Numbered from the stretch's first letter, positions 47,779 to 60,504 are shown. The stretch: 64,000 bases of DNA from Brachynemurus nebulosus (GCA_035578155.1 JAPWDM010000004.1:58760160-58824159); one strand, 5' to 3'. A program made the numbers and translations. Notes: generated from the sequence alone by a model not told the origin.

Positions 47779-47830
47779 TGAAAAGACCTGAGCCCGGGAC
47801 TATGGCAAAATCCGTTTTGAAGAATCGAGA
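47779..47830 (+). repeat. Dispersed repeat B, short copy
   Basis: GACCTGAGCCCGGGACTATG then GCAAAATCCGTTTTGA matches the core of 9530-9655 and 21588-21706. Confidence 0.6.
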
Positions 47831-47867
47831 AACCGAAAATAAGGTTCACTAGAATTTGTATACAGGG

Positions 47868-49285
47868 TGTCCCAAAACTCCGGGGGCATAGAGCTACCAC
47901 GTATTCTAGAGGTCAAAACCGACGATTAGACCCAACATACCTATGTACCAAAATGCACCGTTGATGCGTGAGAGAAGTTCAAAGTTTACTTAAAAAATAA
48001 AATTTTTGTATGCTGTTACGAAATACGTGAACCAATTTTAATGAAATTTGGTACCTGCGAATTTCCGGGAATGCTGCTACTGTCAGTAACCAAAGAAACC
48101 AGAAAAAAGCATTGGAGAAGGGTTAAAACTACTCCCACCCTTATATAAAATTGTTCAGGATTTTTTTAAGGATGATGATATGGCTTTGAGAATTTTTTAA
48201 GAGGAAGATTTATTAATTAGCTTTAATTTTTGGCTCTTGTAAAAACTTCGTATTTCGCATAAGTAGTTTCGGAGAAAAAAATTTTTATTCAAACACCGAT
48301 AACCGATATTGTTAGGAGCTAGTTTAGTTTTATTAGAGAATTTAGTTGGCCATGGGCAAAAAAATAAAAATTTTTGCAATAAGTGTTCAATGTGTGTCTC
48401 TACGTTTGTTGATGCAAATATCAGCACGACGTATAACACTGAAATGTATCCTTCTTAAAATATCATCGTCTTCTCATAGTGCGTGTCGTATTTTGTATTT
48501 TGTTCTACAGTTGCTCAGCATTATTATATTTTTTTAATGTACACTTTAGTTTTTAAAGCTCCTCAGATGAAGAAGTCATAAGGACTTAAATTTGGAGTCC
48601 GTAGTAGCCACTGAATAAGTACTATCAACTGTCGACTAGCAAAGTGTTGAATTAGATATTCTCTTATGGCACGTGCGGCAGATGTGGTGGTGCATCGTCA
48701 TGTATGAAAAACATGTTTCGACGGAAATTACTAGTACTAATTCTCTAAGAACTTTGGAAAATTTGTTTGGAAGAAATTGCAAGAAAAACTTTGGCTTAGT
48801 GTCCATGGTCAACTAAATTCTGTAATAAAACTAAACTAGCTCCTAACAATATCCATTATCAGTGTCTGAATAAAAGATTTTCTCCTCCTAAACTATGCGA
48901 AATACGAAGTTTTTGTAAGAGTCAAAAAATAAAGGTAATTAACAAATATTTCTCCTAAAAAATTCTCAAAACCCTATCATCATCCTTAAAAAAACTCTGA
49001 ACAAATTTATCTGGGGGTGGGGGTAGTTTTAACCCTTCTCTAAATTTGTTTGGGTTTCTTTAGTTACTGGAAGTCGTGGCATTCCCGGAAATGCACAGGT
49101 ACTAAATTTCACCTAAATTGGTTAACGCATTTCAAAACAGAGTACAAAAATTTTATTTTTTGACTTTGAACTTCGCTCACGCGTCAACCGTGCATTTTGG
49201 TACATAGATAAGTTTGCTCTAATCGTCGTTTTTTGACCTCTAGAATACGTGGTAGTTATATGTACCCGGAGTTTTGGGACACCTA
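47868..49285. mobile_element. DNA transposon with ~490-bp inverted arms and transposase relic
   Basis: Left end GGGTGTCCCAAAACTCCGGG, right end CCGGAGTTTTGGGACACC. The arms (about 47868-48357 and 48802-49285) match inverted along their length, for example CTAGAGGTCAAAACCGACGA and GTTAGGAGCTAGTTTAGTTT with their complements. The centre (48370-48800, minus) encodes transposase fragments. The left end follows TA (ATACAG); the right end runs into TATATATATACATA. Arms this long are unusual for Tc1/mariner relatives. Confidence 0.8.
48370..48800 (-). pseudogene. DDE transposase relic (Tc1/mariner superfamily)
   Basis: Minus-strand frames give NMFFIHDDAPPHLPHV, then AIREYLIQHFASRQL, then TPNLSPYDFF and GALKTKVY, and near the end NVETHIEHLL. 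These follow the order HDGAPPH, REYLNQ-F, SPDLTPLDFFLWG and FEHLL of the DDE_3 transposases common in insect genomes (often with a DUF4817 N-terminus). Several stops and frame changes are present. The N-terminal half and first catalytic aspartate are absent, so it cannot be active. Confidence 0.65.
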
Positions 49286-49310
49286 TATATATATACATAC
49301 ATACATACCT

Positions 49311-49318
<8 letters not shown>

Positions 49319-49377
<59 letters not shown>
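49319..49377. repeat. (TA)n microsatellite with CATA lead-in
   Basis: CATA repeats (49290-49320) grade into about 58 bp of TA, next to the right end of the 47868 element. Confidence 0.95.
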
Positions 49378-49379
<2 letters not shown>

Positions 49380-49475
49380 TTGCCTTGTTATTACAGCTAA
49401 ACCGTTGATTTAATCGAAAAATTGTTCAAATAAGAGTTTTAGATATCGACGGGGGCAACCGATTGCTATAGTCAG
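49380..49475 (+). repeat. Dispersed repeat J, copy 2
   Basis: Matches 46455-46550 and begins at the edge of a (TA)n array. Confidence 0.5.
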
Positions 49476-49799
49476 GAGCTCTATAGAACTTATGGTTTTC
49501 GAGCTATGATACAAACTTATAAATTTTTAAATGTGACTATATATTAATTTTTCGATAAAATTGATCTAATGCATTAATTAACAATATAAATGAGCAAAAC
49601 AAATTTTTTTACTCAAGTTTAATTATTAATTTTTCTTTAATTTTGCAATTAGGCGGTAAAAATATGCATATGTACTTGAGGCTACTTCAACCAATAGTGT
49701 TCTGGTTAGTTACACTTTCGCTACATCCAAGAAACTAGTACTATTTCTATCATACAAATTTGATTGTAATAACAATGGGAACTCTCAAAAAACTCACGT

Positions 49800-49802
<3 letters not shown>

Positions 49803-49859
<57 letters not shown>
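49803..49859. repeat. (TA)n microsatellite
   Basis: About 57 bp of TA, abutting the foldback element on its right. Confidence 0.97.
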
Positions 49860-50569
<710 letters not shown>

Positions 50570-50770
50570 TCCATGCGATAACTCTCGAAGGAAGCCTCTA
50601 CTTGTTACGATATGTGGTGTGTGGAGCAATAGTCCCAATGACTTGGATAAGTTCATCAGCCAAATACATCCGATTTTTGGAAGCCAAAATTTTCGCCAAT
50701 TTTATTGGTTTTTTGAAGGATTTGGCCAGAAAATTATTTTTTTTATTTTTTTTACACCATCGACAAGAGC

Positions 50771-50771
<1 letters not shown>
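50570..50771 (-). repeat. Dispersed repeat A, inverted copy between two (TA)n arrays
   Basis: GCGATAACTCTCGAAGGAAG next to (TA)n on the left, CCAAATACATCCGATTTTTG further in, and a second (TA)n array on the right. Compare 21350-21506 in opposite orientation. Confidence 0.6.

Positions 50772-50830
<59 letters not shown>
50772..50830. repeat. (TA)n microsatellite
   Basis: About 58 bp of TA. Confidence 0.97.
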
Positions 50831-50833
<3 letters not shown>

Positions 50834-51158
50834 AATTAAAAGATCAATTTTTGCTCCTAAATTTTCAGTCTTTAACAAAATAAAAAAAAATTCTCAGCTT
50901 TTTTCACAATTTTATCAATAACAATACCTATTTAAATTTATAGAACAAAAAACTTCCTTAAAAAATTTTCAAATTTTTTCTAGCGTGTCTGGCTTTCATA
51001 CCCTTGTTGGAGGTGGCGTAGCCAGTTTTTCAAGTTACGTATATGTTGTCTTCACTGTGGTGGAACTTCTCGATTGTTTAGAATCTTCCACCATTACATA
51101 AAGTGGAAAAGAAAAATGAAATTAGTAAAAATCACAAATTAAGTATGGATTGTCGTAG

Positions 51159-51228
51159 CTGATGGGGGTTGAACCGGGGCCCTTAGCATCCGTAGTCCGT
51201 CTGTTTAACCACTGCTCCATTTGCTCAT
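51159..51228 (-). repeat. tRNA-Arg-like SINE head or tRNA pseudogene
   Basis: On the minus strand an A-box-like TGGAGCAGTGGT (51208-51219), an anticodon-loop-like CTACGGA (51189-51195, anticodon ACG) and a B-box-like GGTTCAACCCC (51165-51175) fall in tRNA order and spacing. A D-loop-like GGTTAAACAGACGGAC lies between the A box and the loop. Acceptor-stem pairing is not evident, so this is not a working tRNA gene. It could be the promoter head of a tRNA-derived SINE with a body running toward about 51000. No A-rich tail was identified. Confidence 0.5.
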
Positions 51229-51325
51229 CGACTGAACTGGTGGTAGTGCTGAAGCCATTCTATGTGTGCAGGTGAAATTATTGGCAATATTATATTAATG
51301 GAAATATGGAAATATATACATATAT

Positions 51326-51329
<4 letters not shown>

Positions 51330-51366
<37 letters not shown>
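51330..51366. repeat. (TA)n microsatellite
   Basis: About 37 bp of TA. Confidence 0.95.
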
Positions 51367-51372
<6 letters not shown>

Positions 51373-51783
51373 GGACCCTACTGTACTCACATTGCGTACG
51401 CCATAACGTCGTGCTACTGTGCCTAATACAATTGATAGTCAAAGACGATATTACCTTGTTCCATTCATAGTCCGATATCTCAGCGAGAAGTGGTCGTATA
51501 AAGGTCTAGAAAAAAGCTAATTAAAGCTGAATGAACAAGTTATCCGGTCCACATAGTGGTTAAGTCGAAAAAACTTTTTCCACGTCCATGGACCAAAAAA
51601 AGGCACCGAAAAAATTTCGAAAATTTTATTTTCAGTGTATTTATTAGAACTGAGCGATACACGCTGCTTTGAAAAGTTTTTCATCGCAAGATCTCAAAAC
51701 TGAAAACTTGCAGCTTTAGATTGCTCACTCCGCAGCTTTAGATATATTCGTGTGTATATATTCGTTCGAGAGTTGTCGTGCAG

Positions 51784-52513
<730 letters not shown>

Positions 52514-52570
<57 letters not shown>
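52514..52570. repeat. (TA)n microsatellite
   Basis: About 57 bp of TA joining two elements with similar GGGTGG-type ends. Confidence 0.97.
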
Positions 52571-52573
<3 letters not shown>

Positions 52574-52840
52574 GGTGGCGCAAAAAAACCATGTATTCTT
52601 TTTTGGTCTCATAGAAAAAAAAGTTAGTTTAGCTCGATTTAAGAATGCTCACCAAAAATTAGCTCGATAAAAAATTTTTTAAAGGCCGCTCAAAATGTTT
52701 TAAAATTTGAAAAGGGGCCAAAAATCGATTTTTTTCCATCAAATTTTTTTTCTCATAGAAAAAAAAAGTTAATTTAGCTCGATTTAAGAATGCTTACCAA
52801 AAATTAGCTCGGTAAAAATTTTTTTAAAGGTCGCATCATT
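52571..52840 (+). mobile_element. Element end GGGTGGCGCAAAAA with ~144-bp subterminal repeat
   Basis: Starts TAGGGTGGCGCAAAAAAACC directly after (TA)n. CTCATAGAAAAAAAAGTTAG, TTTAGCTCGATTTAAGAATG and CCAAAAATTAGCTCG occur at about 52608 and again at 52752, two direct subterminal copies. No opposite terminus was found before 54686. The unassigned frame at 53503-54204 may belong to this element. Confidence 0.55.
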
Positions 52841-52849
52841 AAATAATAT

Positions 52850-53500
52850 GTTTGTACATTGAATAATAAAAATTTCCTCCAAATTTTAACTAAAAAAATT
52901 GATAATAATAGGTCGCTCAAGAGTTTTGAAAAATTTTCAAGTCAAAATTTTTAAAATTTTTTAGCTGCCCTCAAATATCAATGTTATGAGATACATTTAA
53001 AAATTACTTCTAATTTATGCCCAAACGAATCAAACTTTCAAACAAGACAAGAAAAAAATATCCAAAATAGATCTGGATTCACTTTTTTACCCACACCATT
53101 ACTACTTCAATTTACTTCAATTAAATATTTCATTGATATCAGTTAAATTAATTCACAATATTGTTTAAGTATTTATAACAAATTATTATTCTTATAAACA
53201 ATCAACATTATTTATTGGTTTCTAGCTAGCAAATTCTTTTTATTAATGATCTTCTTTTGCAAAATTTTTTTTATAAATCAATTTAAATTAAACAAAAAGT
53301 AATGAAAATACTAAATAATTATTTTATATTACGTTTATTAAACTTTTATTTTGAACAATACACAATGATTCCAACATGTTAATATCTCTTTTTGTTTATT
53401 TACTTATAAGTTCGCTACTATAATATTATCTAAATTTCAAATAGAAACTTTTTTTCTATGAATAAGTCATATGTTATGGAAAGAAGTACATTTTGAGCAA
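52850..53500. other. AT-rich, no feature
   Basis: Sequence between an element end and the minus-strand frame; possibly internal to that element. Confidence 0.35.
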
Positions 53501-53502
53501 TA

Positions 53503-54204
53503 TTAATTATTTGCATTCCTCTTTAAATTTTTTATTAGATTTGTTTTATTTGAGTTGAGATAAACCTTAACATTTCTTTCTACAACTTGTAATACTTTTT
53601 CCATCTCTTCCTCATCTTTGACAAATTTAATATAAGACTGCATTAATGCGATACCTCGCTCAGCTGTATCATTTACTATTTTTAATGCCGAAACAATGTT
53701 TAAAGCTTTTATATATGACTCATTTCAGTACCAAGGGCTGGGATGAGTTTCCAAAAAATCGTTGTCTAGATTTAATGCTTGAAAAAAATATTTCGTATTT
53801 TCATTAACAAAATGATGTATTTCTTTGTTCTTAATATCAGTTTCTTTGATAGTAATACGATTTATTGATGATTCACATTTTTTATTTAAAGCGGAAACCA
53901 TTTTAATTTTTATTTCAATTGAAATTGCGCATTGGAAAAATGCTAATCCAATCAAATGATCACTCAGATACCATAAATGTCGAGAAAAACTTTTTATTGC
54001 TAAAGAATCTAATTTGTTATTTTGTTTTTTATATTGTACGAGATCTTTTAACAACTGTAAATCCATTCTTGGTGCTATTGTGGGATTTTGACAAAGGAAC
54101 CAGGCTTTTAAATATATTCTTACAACAAAAATCTTTGATTTAAAACAAAAAACGCATTTGAAAAATTTTGTGACTTGTTTCCCTTTTGCAGTTAGCCATT
54201 CCAT
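53503..54204 (-). pseudogene. Unassigned 233-codon frame with one internal stop
   Basis: From an ATG at 54204 the minus frame runs 159 residues to a TGA (53725-53727). It continues in the same frame for 73 more residues to TAA (53503-53505). Notable blocks are KSFSRHLWYLSDHLIGLAFF and, after the stop, KIVNDTAERGIALMQSYIKF and DEEEMEKVLQVVERNV. The second part looks alpha-helical and charged. Coherent sequence on both sides of one stop suggests a recent nonsense change. I recall similar SRHLWYL and VNDxAERGIxL blocks in unnamed multi-copy arthropod and cnidarian proteins, but cannot verify that or give a function. It may be the gene of the element starting at 52571. No catalytic motif is recognised. 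An upstream in-frame stop (54217-54219) supports this start, unless an intron is present. Confidence 0.5.
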
Positions 54205-54384
54205 ACAGCGTCTATGTCAGACTGAAATTTTCTAATTGATGTATTCTTTGTAAATTTTTACTTGAAAATAAACAAATTATGTAATATTATGATAATAAAT
54301 AATTATTCATTCAATCATTTGTTGAAAGGTCTACTTATATGTAATTGGATATATTTTGGTAACTAAGGTACTTGCCGGCAGTGA

Positions 54385-54600
54385 TGGAAAAAAACAGTTT
54401 TTTTTAAAATTTTTATTTTAATTTATAAAACAAAATGTTCAGAATGTTTTAACGGTATGTTCCTATGTTTTAAATCATGTGTTTATTAGTTTAATTTAAA
54501 CATATGTTTCAAACATTTTAAACTCGTTTTAAATAGGTTTAATTCTTTTAATTGAACCACATGGAAAAAAACTTTTCGTCTTAAAATGCCTGAATTTGAC
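54385..54600. repeat. Repeat rich in TTTAAAC motifs (related to 62530-62690)
   Basis: TTTAAACATATGTTTCAAAC and GTTTTAAATCATGTGTTT resemble sequence at 62560-62660. Neither has both ends identified. Confidence 0.4.
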
Positions 54601-54685
54601 AGTCACTGGCATAAAATAACTATATAATACTGTACATAATTATGTACTATTAATTTATAATAAATGGCAATCATTAGCTTTTCAG

Positions 54686-54778
<93 letters not shown>
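54686..54778. repeat. (TA)n microsatellite at the provirus 5' border
   Basis: About 93 bp of TA, followed at once by the middle of a gag coding sequence. Confidence 0.97.
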
Positions 54779-54779
<1 letters not shown>

Positions 54780-55502
54780 CCAAGCTGCATTAGATTGCTT
54801 TTTAACCGGCTTGAATAGGAATATAGGTAATATAGTGCGTGCCTTCCAACCCAAAACTTTGGGAGAGGCATGGCAATGTGTGCAACGGAATTAAACGTTT
54901 ACTATAAACAGACCCAATATGGTAATAGGGACAGACCAGCAAAACAGACAAATACACAACCACCAAAACAAATTATAAGATATATACAAACACAACCACA
55001 GCCCCAAATTCCATATACACCTAAGCAACATTTTAATCAAAATATCCAACCAGCACAGAATATATTCGAAAATTGCCCCAGACTACAATATGTGCCGCAA
55101 AATCAGCGAAATTTCAATAATTTCAATCAACAATCGATTAGACATAACCCAAGTACCTCACAAAGTTCAATCCGTCCACAACAGCTACCACAAAGTAATC
55201 GTTTCATACCCGAACCAATGGATACTAGTTCAGGGAACACTAGACGCATTAATACAAACAATAATAATATGTTTAGACAGATAGGACCACCAAGAGTAGT
55301 ATCTAAAGAATTATTTAACACAGAAAATAATTATGACGGACAAGAATATGATGAGGAGATGGTAAAACAATTAAACTCATTCGAGTATCAGCTCAACGAG
55401 GAACCTCAACCCGTTGAATTTGATTAAACAGATTTGAATAACGTAAATTACGTAGAGGATGAGGGTTTTCTGCCTACAGCCTCGAATCTGCCGAATACAT
55501 AG
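54779..55502 (+). pseudogene. gag: gag, C-terminal part
   Basis: Immediately after (TA)n one frame reads ALDCFLTGLNRNIGNIVRAF and PKTLGEAWQCV, the end of a gypsy-type capsid (the TLEEA-like block). The reading then shifts near 54880 to the frame that runs 54870-55427. That part is rich in Q, N and P with no zinc knuckle, as usual for errantivirus gag tails. A TAA at 55425-55427 is followed in the same frame by a further stretch containing EGFLPTASN, the conserved gag-pol linker, up to TAG at 55500-55502. The N-terminal half is missing. Confidence 0.85.
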
Positions 55503-56248
55503 AGTTAAATCTCCAGCAAACAAAAAACGAGACGTTACCTTATATATTAATTGGGAACGGACCACACATACTCAGATTCCTCATTGATACCGGAGCGGAC
55601 AATAACTTTATCGACCCTAAGCATACGGACAAAATGACGTTAATACCAACCGATATTGAAGTAAAAACTGCTTTAAACACACATAAAATCAATAGCAAAA
55701 TTTGTGTACAATACCTAAAAGAATTGAACAACAAAGAACCGCTGGAATTCTTAGTGTTCAAATTTCACTATTTCTTTGACGGTATTATAGGTAACCAGAC
55801 ATTACGACAATTACAAACAAAAATAAATTACGACAATCATACTATACAATTCGGTAATAAAGTAAATAGAATCTATTATAAACCGTGTATCACACCGCTA
55901 GTATTCACGCTTGAAGCACGCGAACAACGATTAGTAGAAGTACTCACACTAGTTAAAAATGGTGGCATATTAGTACCTAGTAGTAAGTTAAATCATCACG
56001 TCCAAACTGTTAATGGGATATATACAGCATATAATAATAAAACTAAAATATTTATCGCTAATAATTCTGACGAAAAACAACACATTATCATAACACAACC
56101 ACTGAATAGTGAATCGTTAAATAACTACATGGAAATCAACAATATCAATACACACGAACCAATGGATGTGGATTACTCTGACAACTATAAATTCGTTACC
56201 GACAACATACGGATGAAGCATTTAAACAAAAAGAACAAAATGCTTTAA
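55490..56248 (+). pseudogene. pol: Retropepsin-type aspartic protease and linker
   Basis: The frame carries ILRFLIDTGADNNFID, the retropepsin active-site motif with D at 55586-55588, and later FFDGIIGNQTLRQLQ, the flap/C-terminal glycine region. The rest (to 56248) is the long linker before RT. It ends in a stop because of a frame change near 56215-56230, after which RT starts in another frame. The protease would act in cis on Gag-Pol; here it is cut off from gag by a stop and a frame change. Confidence 0.85.
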
Positions 56249-57239
56249 TCAACTTATGTATGGGCTACAGGGACATCTTTTACACACCTGATCAACCAAT
56301 GACGTTTACATCTGATGTCAAGCACTCAATCACCACGAAAGACGACCTGCCAATATACACACGAAGTTACAGATACCCACATGTTCATAAAGAAGAAATA
56401 GCAAGGCAAATCGATGAAATGCTCGAGAAAAATATTATCAGACCATCAAACTCTCCATGGTCATCACCAATATGGATTGTGGCCAAGAAAGCTGATGCTT
56501 CTGGAAAGAAGAAATGACGGCTAGCTATCGATTATAGAAAACTCAATGAAAAGACCATAGACGACAAGTACCCGTTGCCAAACATCAACGACATCCTGGA
56601 TAAACTGGGAAAATGTTACTATTTCACTACTTTGGATCTCGCATCAGGTTATCACCAGATTGAGATGGACCCCAAAGACATTCCCAAGACAGCATTCACC
56701 GCAGACAATGGTCACTACGAGTTCACACGAATGACATTCGGGTTGAAGAATGCCCCAGCCACATTTCAACGCGTCATGGATAATATGTTGAGGGAATATA
56801 TCGGTAATAACGTCTTAGTATATATGGATCATATAATAATATTCTCTGCATCATTAACAGAGCGCATGGATATGTTGGGGGAAGTCTTCGAAAAATTGAG
56901 GCAACACAATTTCAAAACACAATTGGACAAATGCGAATTTTTGCACAAAGAAATCGACTTTTTGGGCCATGTAGTCACTACAGAAGGTATCAAGCCTAAT
57001 CCTCGAAAGGTCGAAGCTATCAAACAATTTCCACTACCGAAGACCACAACAGAAATCGAATCGTTTCTTGGATTATTGGGATATTACCGAAAGTTCATAA
57101 AGGACTTTGCAAAAATTACAAGACCGATGACCAAACGCTTACGCAAGGACGTCAAAATCAACATAAATGATCCAGTATACGTTAAGTGTTTTGAATATTG
57201 CAAGACATTATTAATGGGTGATCCAATTTTACAATATAC
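56218..57239 (+). pseudogene. pol: Reverse transcriptase
   Basis: Frame with DIFYTPDQP, LPIYTRSYRYPHVHKEEI and WSSPIWIVAKK, a TGA at 56515-56517, then DLASGYHQIEMDP (first catalytic aspartate), FGLKNAPATFQRVMD, and VLVYMDHIIIFS. The position of the last catalytic aspartate reads His (CAT 56830-56832), which alone should abolish polymerisation. The thumb/connection follows (KVEAIKQFPLPKT, FLGLLGYYRKFIKDFAKI). Length and block order are normal for Ty3/gypsy RT. The frame is lost near 57239. Confidence 0.95.
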
Positions 57240-57626
57240 GATTTTGAAAAACCTTTCATTTTAACGACAGATGCTTCTAATTATGCAGTCGGAGCTGTGT
57301 TATCCCAGGGACCAGTAGGACAAGATAAACCAATTTGTAAGGCATCCAGAACCCTCAATAAGGCAGAACAGAATTACAGCACCATTGAGAAAGAATTATT
57401 GGCAATAGTATGAGCAAGTAAGCAATTCAGACCATAATTATTTGGACAAAAATTCAACATACTCACCGACCACAAACCGTTGAATTGGGTATTTTCCTTA
57501 AAGGAACCAAACTCAAAGCTCGTACGTTGGAAAATCAAGTTATTGGACTACATCTTTGATATTGACTACAAACCAGGGAAGGTAAACACCAATGCTGACG
57601 CACTCAGTAGAATACAAACAACTTAG
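57240..57626 (+). pseudogene. pol: RNase H domain
   Basis: After a one-base frame change the reading gives [15 protein letters not shown] (first catalytic aspartate), [12 protein letters not shown] (catalytic glutamate), ILTDHKPLNW (second aspartate), and NTNADALSRI (final HADALSR-type block). In-frame stops lie at 57411-57413 (TGA) and 57435-57437 (TAA), and the domain ends near TAG 57624-57626. Typical gypsy RNase H in order and size, not functional. Confidence 0.92.
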
Positions 57627-57656
57627 CTAAATGCCTTAACATCTAATGAAGTCTAG

Positions 57657-58859
57657 GCGGCCCATCCAAAAGAAGAAAATTTGAATGAAGGAATACGCAT
57701 CTCGGAACAATCACTCAACGAATTTTCCAACCAAATCATCATCAGTACAGGACTACGAAAAAAGGTATACACCGAAAATTATTACAAAACAAGAAAACGA
57801 ACAACAATTGAAGTAATTGAAACACCAACAGAACAACAGTGTATCAATTTAGTAAAAGAATATTTCTCACCAAACAAACTTAATGCTATATTAACTGACG
57901 ATGACACAATAAGGGTACTAAATCAAGTATATGATAAATATTTGTTTAAATATAAAATAATTAGGTGCATGAAATTACTAACTGACATACAGGACATAGA
58001 CGAACGGACCAAATTAATTAAGGAATACCACAAAATATCAATTCACCGCGGAATTGAAGAAACGTTAAAACCTTTAAAACGAAATTATTATTTTGATAAC
58101 ATGAAATCAAAAATAACTACCTACATAAATACATGCGACACTTGCCTTAAATTTGAATACGAAAGACATCCTTTACGATTGAAACAAGAACAAACCGAAC
58201 AAGTGACTAAACCCTTCGAATTACTTCATATAGACATACTTCACATAGAGAAAAATAATGTATTAACTATTTTAGATAAATTTAGTAGATATGGGGAATG
58301 TACCATAATACCCTTTAGAAATTCAAAAGAAGTGCTGAAAGTAATTAAAAATTATATAGCTAGGAACGGAATCCTCCAAAAAATAGTTCATGACTACGGC
58401 TTAGAATTTTCAAACGTAGATGTTAGGGAATTTCTTAAAATGTACGGTATTGAACATCATATTACCTCTGCACGTAATTCAACCGGTAATTCTCCAGTAG
58501 AACAACTACATAATACTATATTAGAAATATTACGAATATTAAAGGAAAAGAAAAAACTACCATTAGATAAGTTATTAGATTTAACCATGATTACTTATAA
58601 TAATTAAATTCATTCTAGTATACCATTTACATCCTTTGAAGTAATTAAAGGAGTTCGCGACAATACAATCCTACAACCCAATAGAGACGCATTAACAGAA
58701 TACACTAAAGTGCGACAAGATGAAATAAAAATTATTAACGAAATTATACAAACACAAAATGAAAAACAAAAACAAAAATTAAACGATAATAATGACCAAA
58801 GACAAGAACCACCCCAATTAGAGATAGGAAACAAAGTATACGTTAAGAACAACCAATGA
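57657..58859 (+). pseudogene. pol: Integrase
   Basis: Same frame as RNase H, resuming after TAG stops at 57624 and 57654. Counting from the Met at 57681, a zinc-binding HHCC is visible (His117, His122, Cys152, Cys155). The catalytic triad is intact: Asp185 (HIDIL), Asp238 (VHDYGLEF), Glu274 (NSPVEQLHN), with 35 residues between the last two. A TAA at 58605-58607 interrupts the core's end. The frame then continues through VRDNTILQPNRDALTEY and LEIGNKVYVKNN to TGA 58857-58859. The errantivirus C-terminal region is shortened. Confidence 0.93.
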
Positions 58860-58890
58860 AATGAAATAAATGAAACCTAAACGAAAATAA

Positions 58891-58901
58891 TATTTTTACA
58901 G
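58891..58901 (+). promoter_or_regulatory. Candidate 3' splice site for env mRNA
   Basis: TATTTTTACAG precedes the env ATG (58912) by ten bases. Errantivirus env is made from a spliced subgenomic RNA, so an acceptor is expected here. The donor would lie in the missing 5' region. Confidence 0.5.
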
Positions 58902-58911
58902 GTTTTTAACG

Positions 58912-60504
58912 ATGACGAACGCACAACGAATAGAATACCATGATATTTCCCACACGAAAGGACTAATTGCACTTAACTTAGGTAGTACTAGGATAGTTTC
59001 ACATTACAATAATTTAATTCATATTGTTAATGTAACTAGTATTAGAAGCACATTAGAACATTTAAAGTATAATATTTACAATATTGAGTTTAACGAAACA
59101 CTATATTACAATATCAAGAATTTAAAGGATTTATACAGTAGGATCGAAAGAAATTTAGATAACTTGGAACCTAAAGTAAAAGGCAGTAAAAGAGGTTTAA
59201 TTAACGGGTTCAATAATTAAAACAATATCGGGAAACATGGATAACAATCATGCAATCAGAATAAATAAACAAACAGAAACATTAAAATATAATGAACTAT
59301 TAATAAAAGAAAGAATAAATCAACAACATAAATTAAATACGCAAATGTTAGAACGTTTTAATAATGTCACGGAGTTCATTAATGCTGAACAAACCAAATT
59401 AAAAATCCTTGCTAACGCAATGAAAACTTACCCACGCATTGAACAACAACTATTTCAATCTCAATATTACTCCAGTTCAGTCACAATTGCAATATTTGGA
59501 TCAACATATTAACGACATAGTATTATCAATAGAATTAGCTAAATTAAGTATAATTTCCAAACACATTCTTACACGAAACGAACTAAAATTAGTATATACC
59601 AATTTGAAAGAAAATATCGAAATTTTAAGCGACGAACACCTATATTAATTATTAAAATTAAAAGCTTATTACAACGGAACTAACATCATATTTGCAGTCA
59701 TGATCCCTCAATTTAAATCTGATACTTTTAACACTGTTAAAATACGTTCACTCCCAGAAAAACATCAAGTAATCAAACCGAAAACCAATCTGATCCTACA
59801 AAATAAAACCCACTTCCAATTCCTCGAAAAGACTTACGATAAAATAGAACAGGAATATATTTGCCCACCTGTGAAGTTAACACCAAAGGGAGCCAACACC
59901 TGCGAAATCAAGATATTGGAAAATATGCCAGCCCAATGTACCTTACATCGTACCATGGAAGAAGAATTTATTGAAGAAATAAAAAAAACACATCATTGTA
60001 ATAACCAACCACGCAATCAACATCACAAATAATTGCGGAAAAAACATCACCAATTTTATTGGCAAGCTCCATATCATAACAAATCTGTGCTACGTCACAA
60101 TCAATCAAGTAACATATGAGACGTTAAGCAGTTCAACCAACAACATAATCCTGGAACAAATCCTTTATAATACAGTTAATATTACTGACATTTCTAAATA
60201 CATTAATTTAGATTTGTTGCAGTTAAAACATTTGGAAAACACAGACACTTTAAAACTTATGAAAATACAACATTACACGCACATCAGTATCACAGCCATC
60301 ATCATTGGAATTCTAATAGCAACATACATAGGATGTACCACATATCGAACCATACATACCACATATTATACCCACCACCAGTGGGAAATGCAGTCGTCCA
60401 ATTCCCTTTTAAAATTGAACTCCCTTCTTAAGGAGGGAGGAGTTATGAATTCTGGACTAACCACCTTAATGGAACATCAGCTAATCTTCAAACTACTTCA
60501 TTAA
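58912..60504 (+). pseudogene. env: env (fusion-type envelope glycoprotein), broken
   Basis: Fragments lie in several frames: 58912-59220, 59237-59512, 59439-59648, 59700-60032 and 60214-60504. The first holds GLIALNLGSTRIVSHYNN, typical of errantivirus env N-termini, and near its end a basic GSKR site before a Gly-rich hydrophobic start, the expected protease cleavage and fusion-peptide position. The frame breaks just after it. The second and third are helical heptad-like segments rich in N and Q. The last has a hydrophobic membrane span (about 60283-60336) and a short tail that runs into the LTR. The family is related to baculovirus F proteins. At least three frame changes and several stops make it non-functional. 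Confidence 0.85.
60429..60440 (+). promoter_or_regulatory. Polypurine tract
   Basis: TAAGGAGGGAGG lies directly before the AGTTAT that starts the LTR, the normal plus-strand primer position. Confidence 0.75.

Noticed and set aside
51159..51228. Functional tRNA-Arg gene
   Set aside because: Internal boxes are present but acceptor-stem pairing and a Pol III T-run at the right place are not seen.
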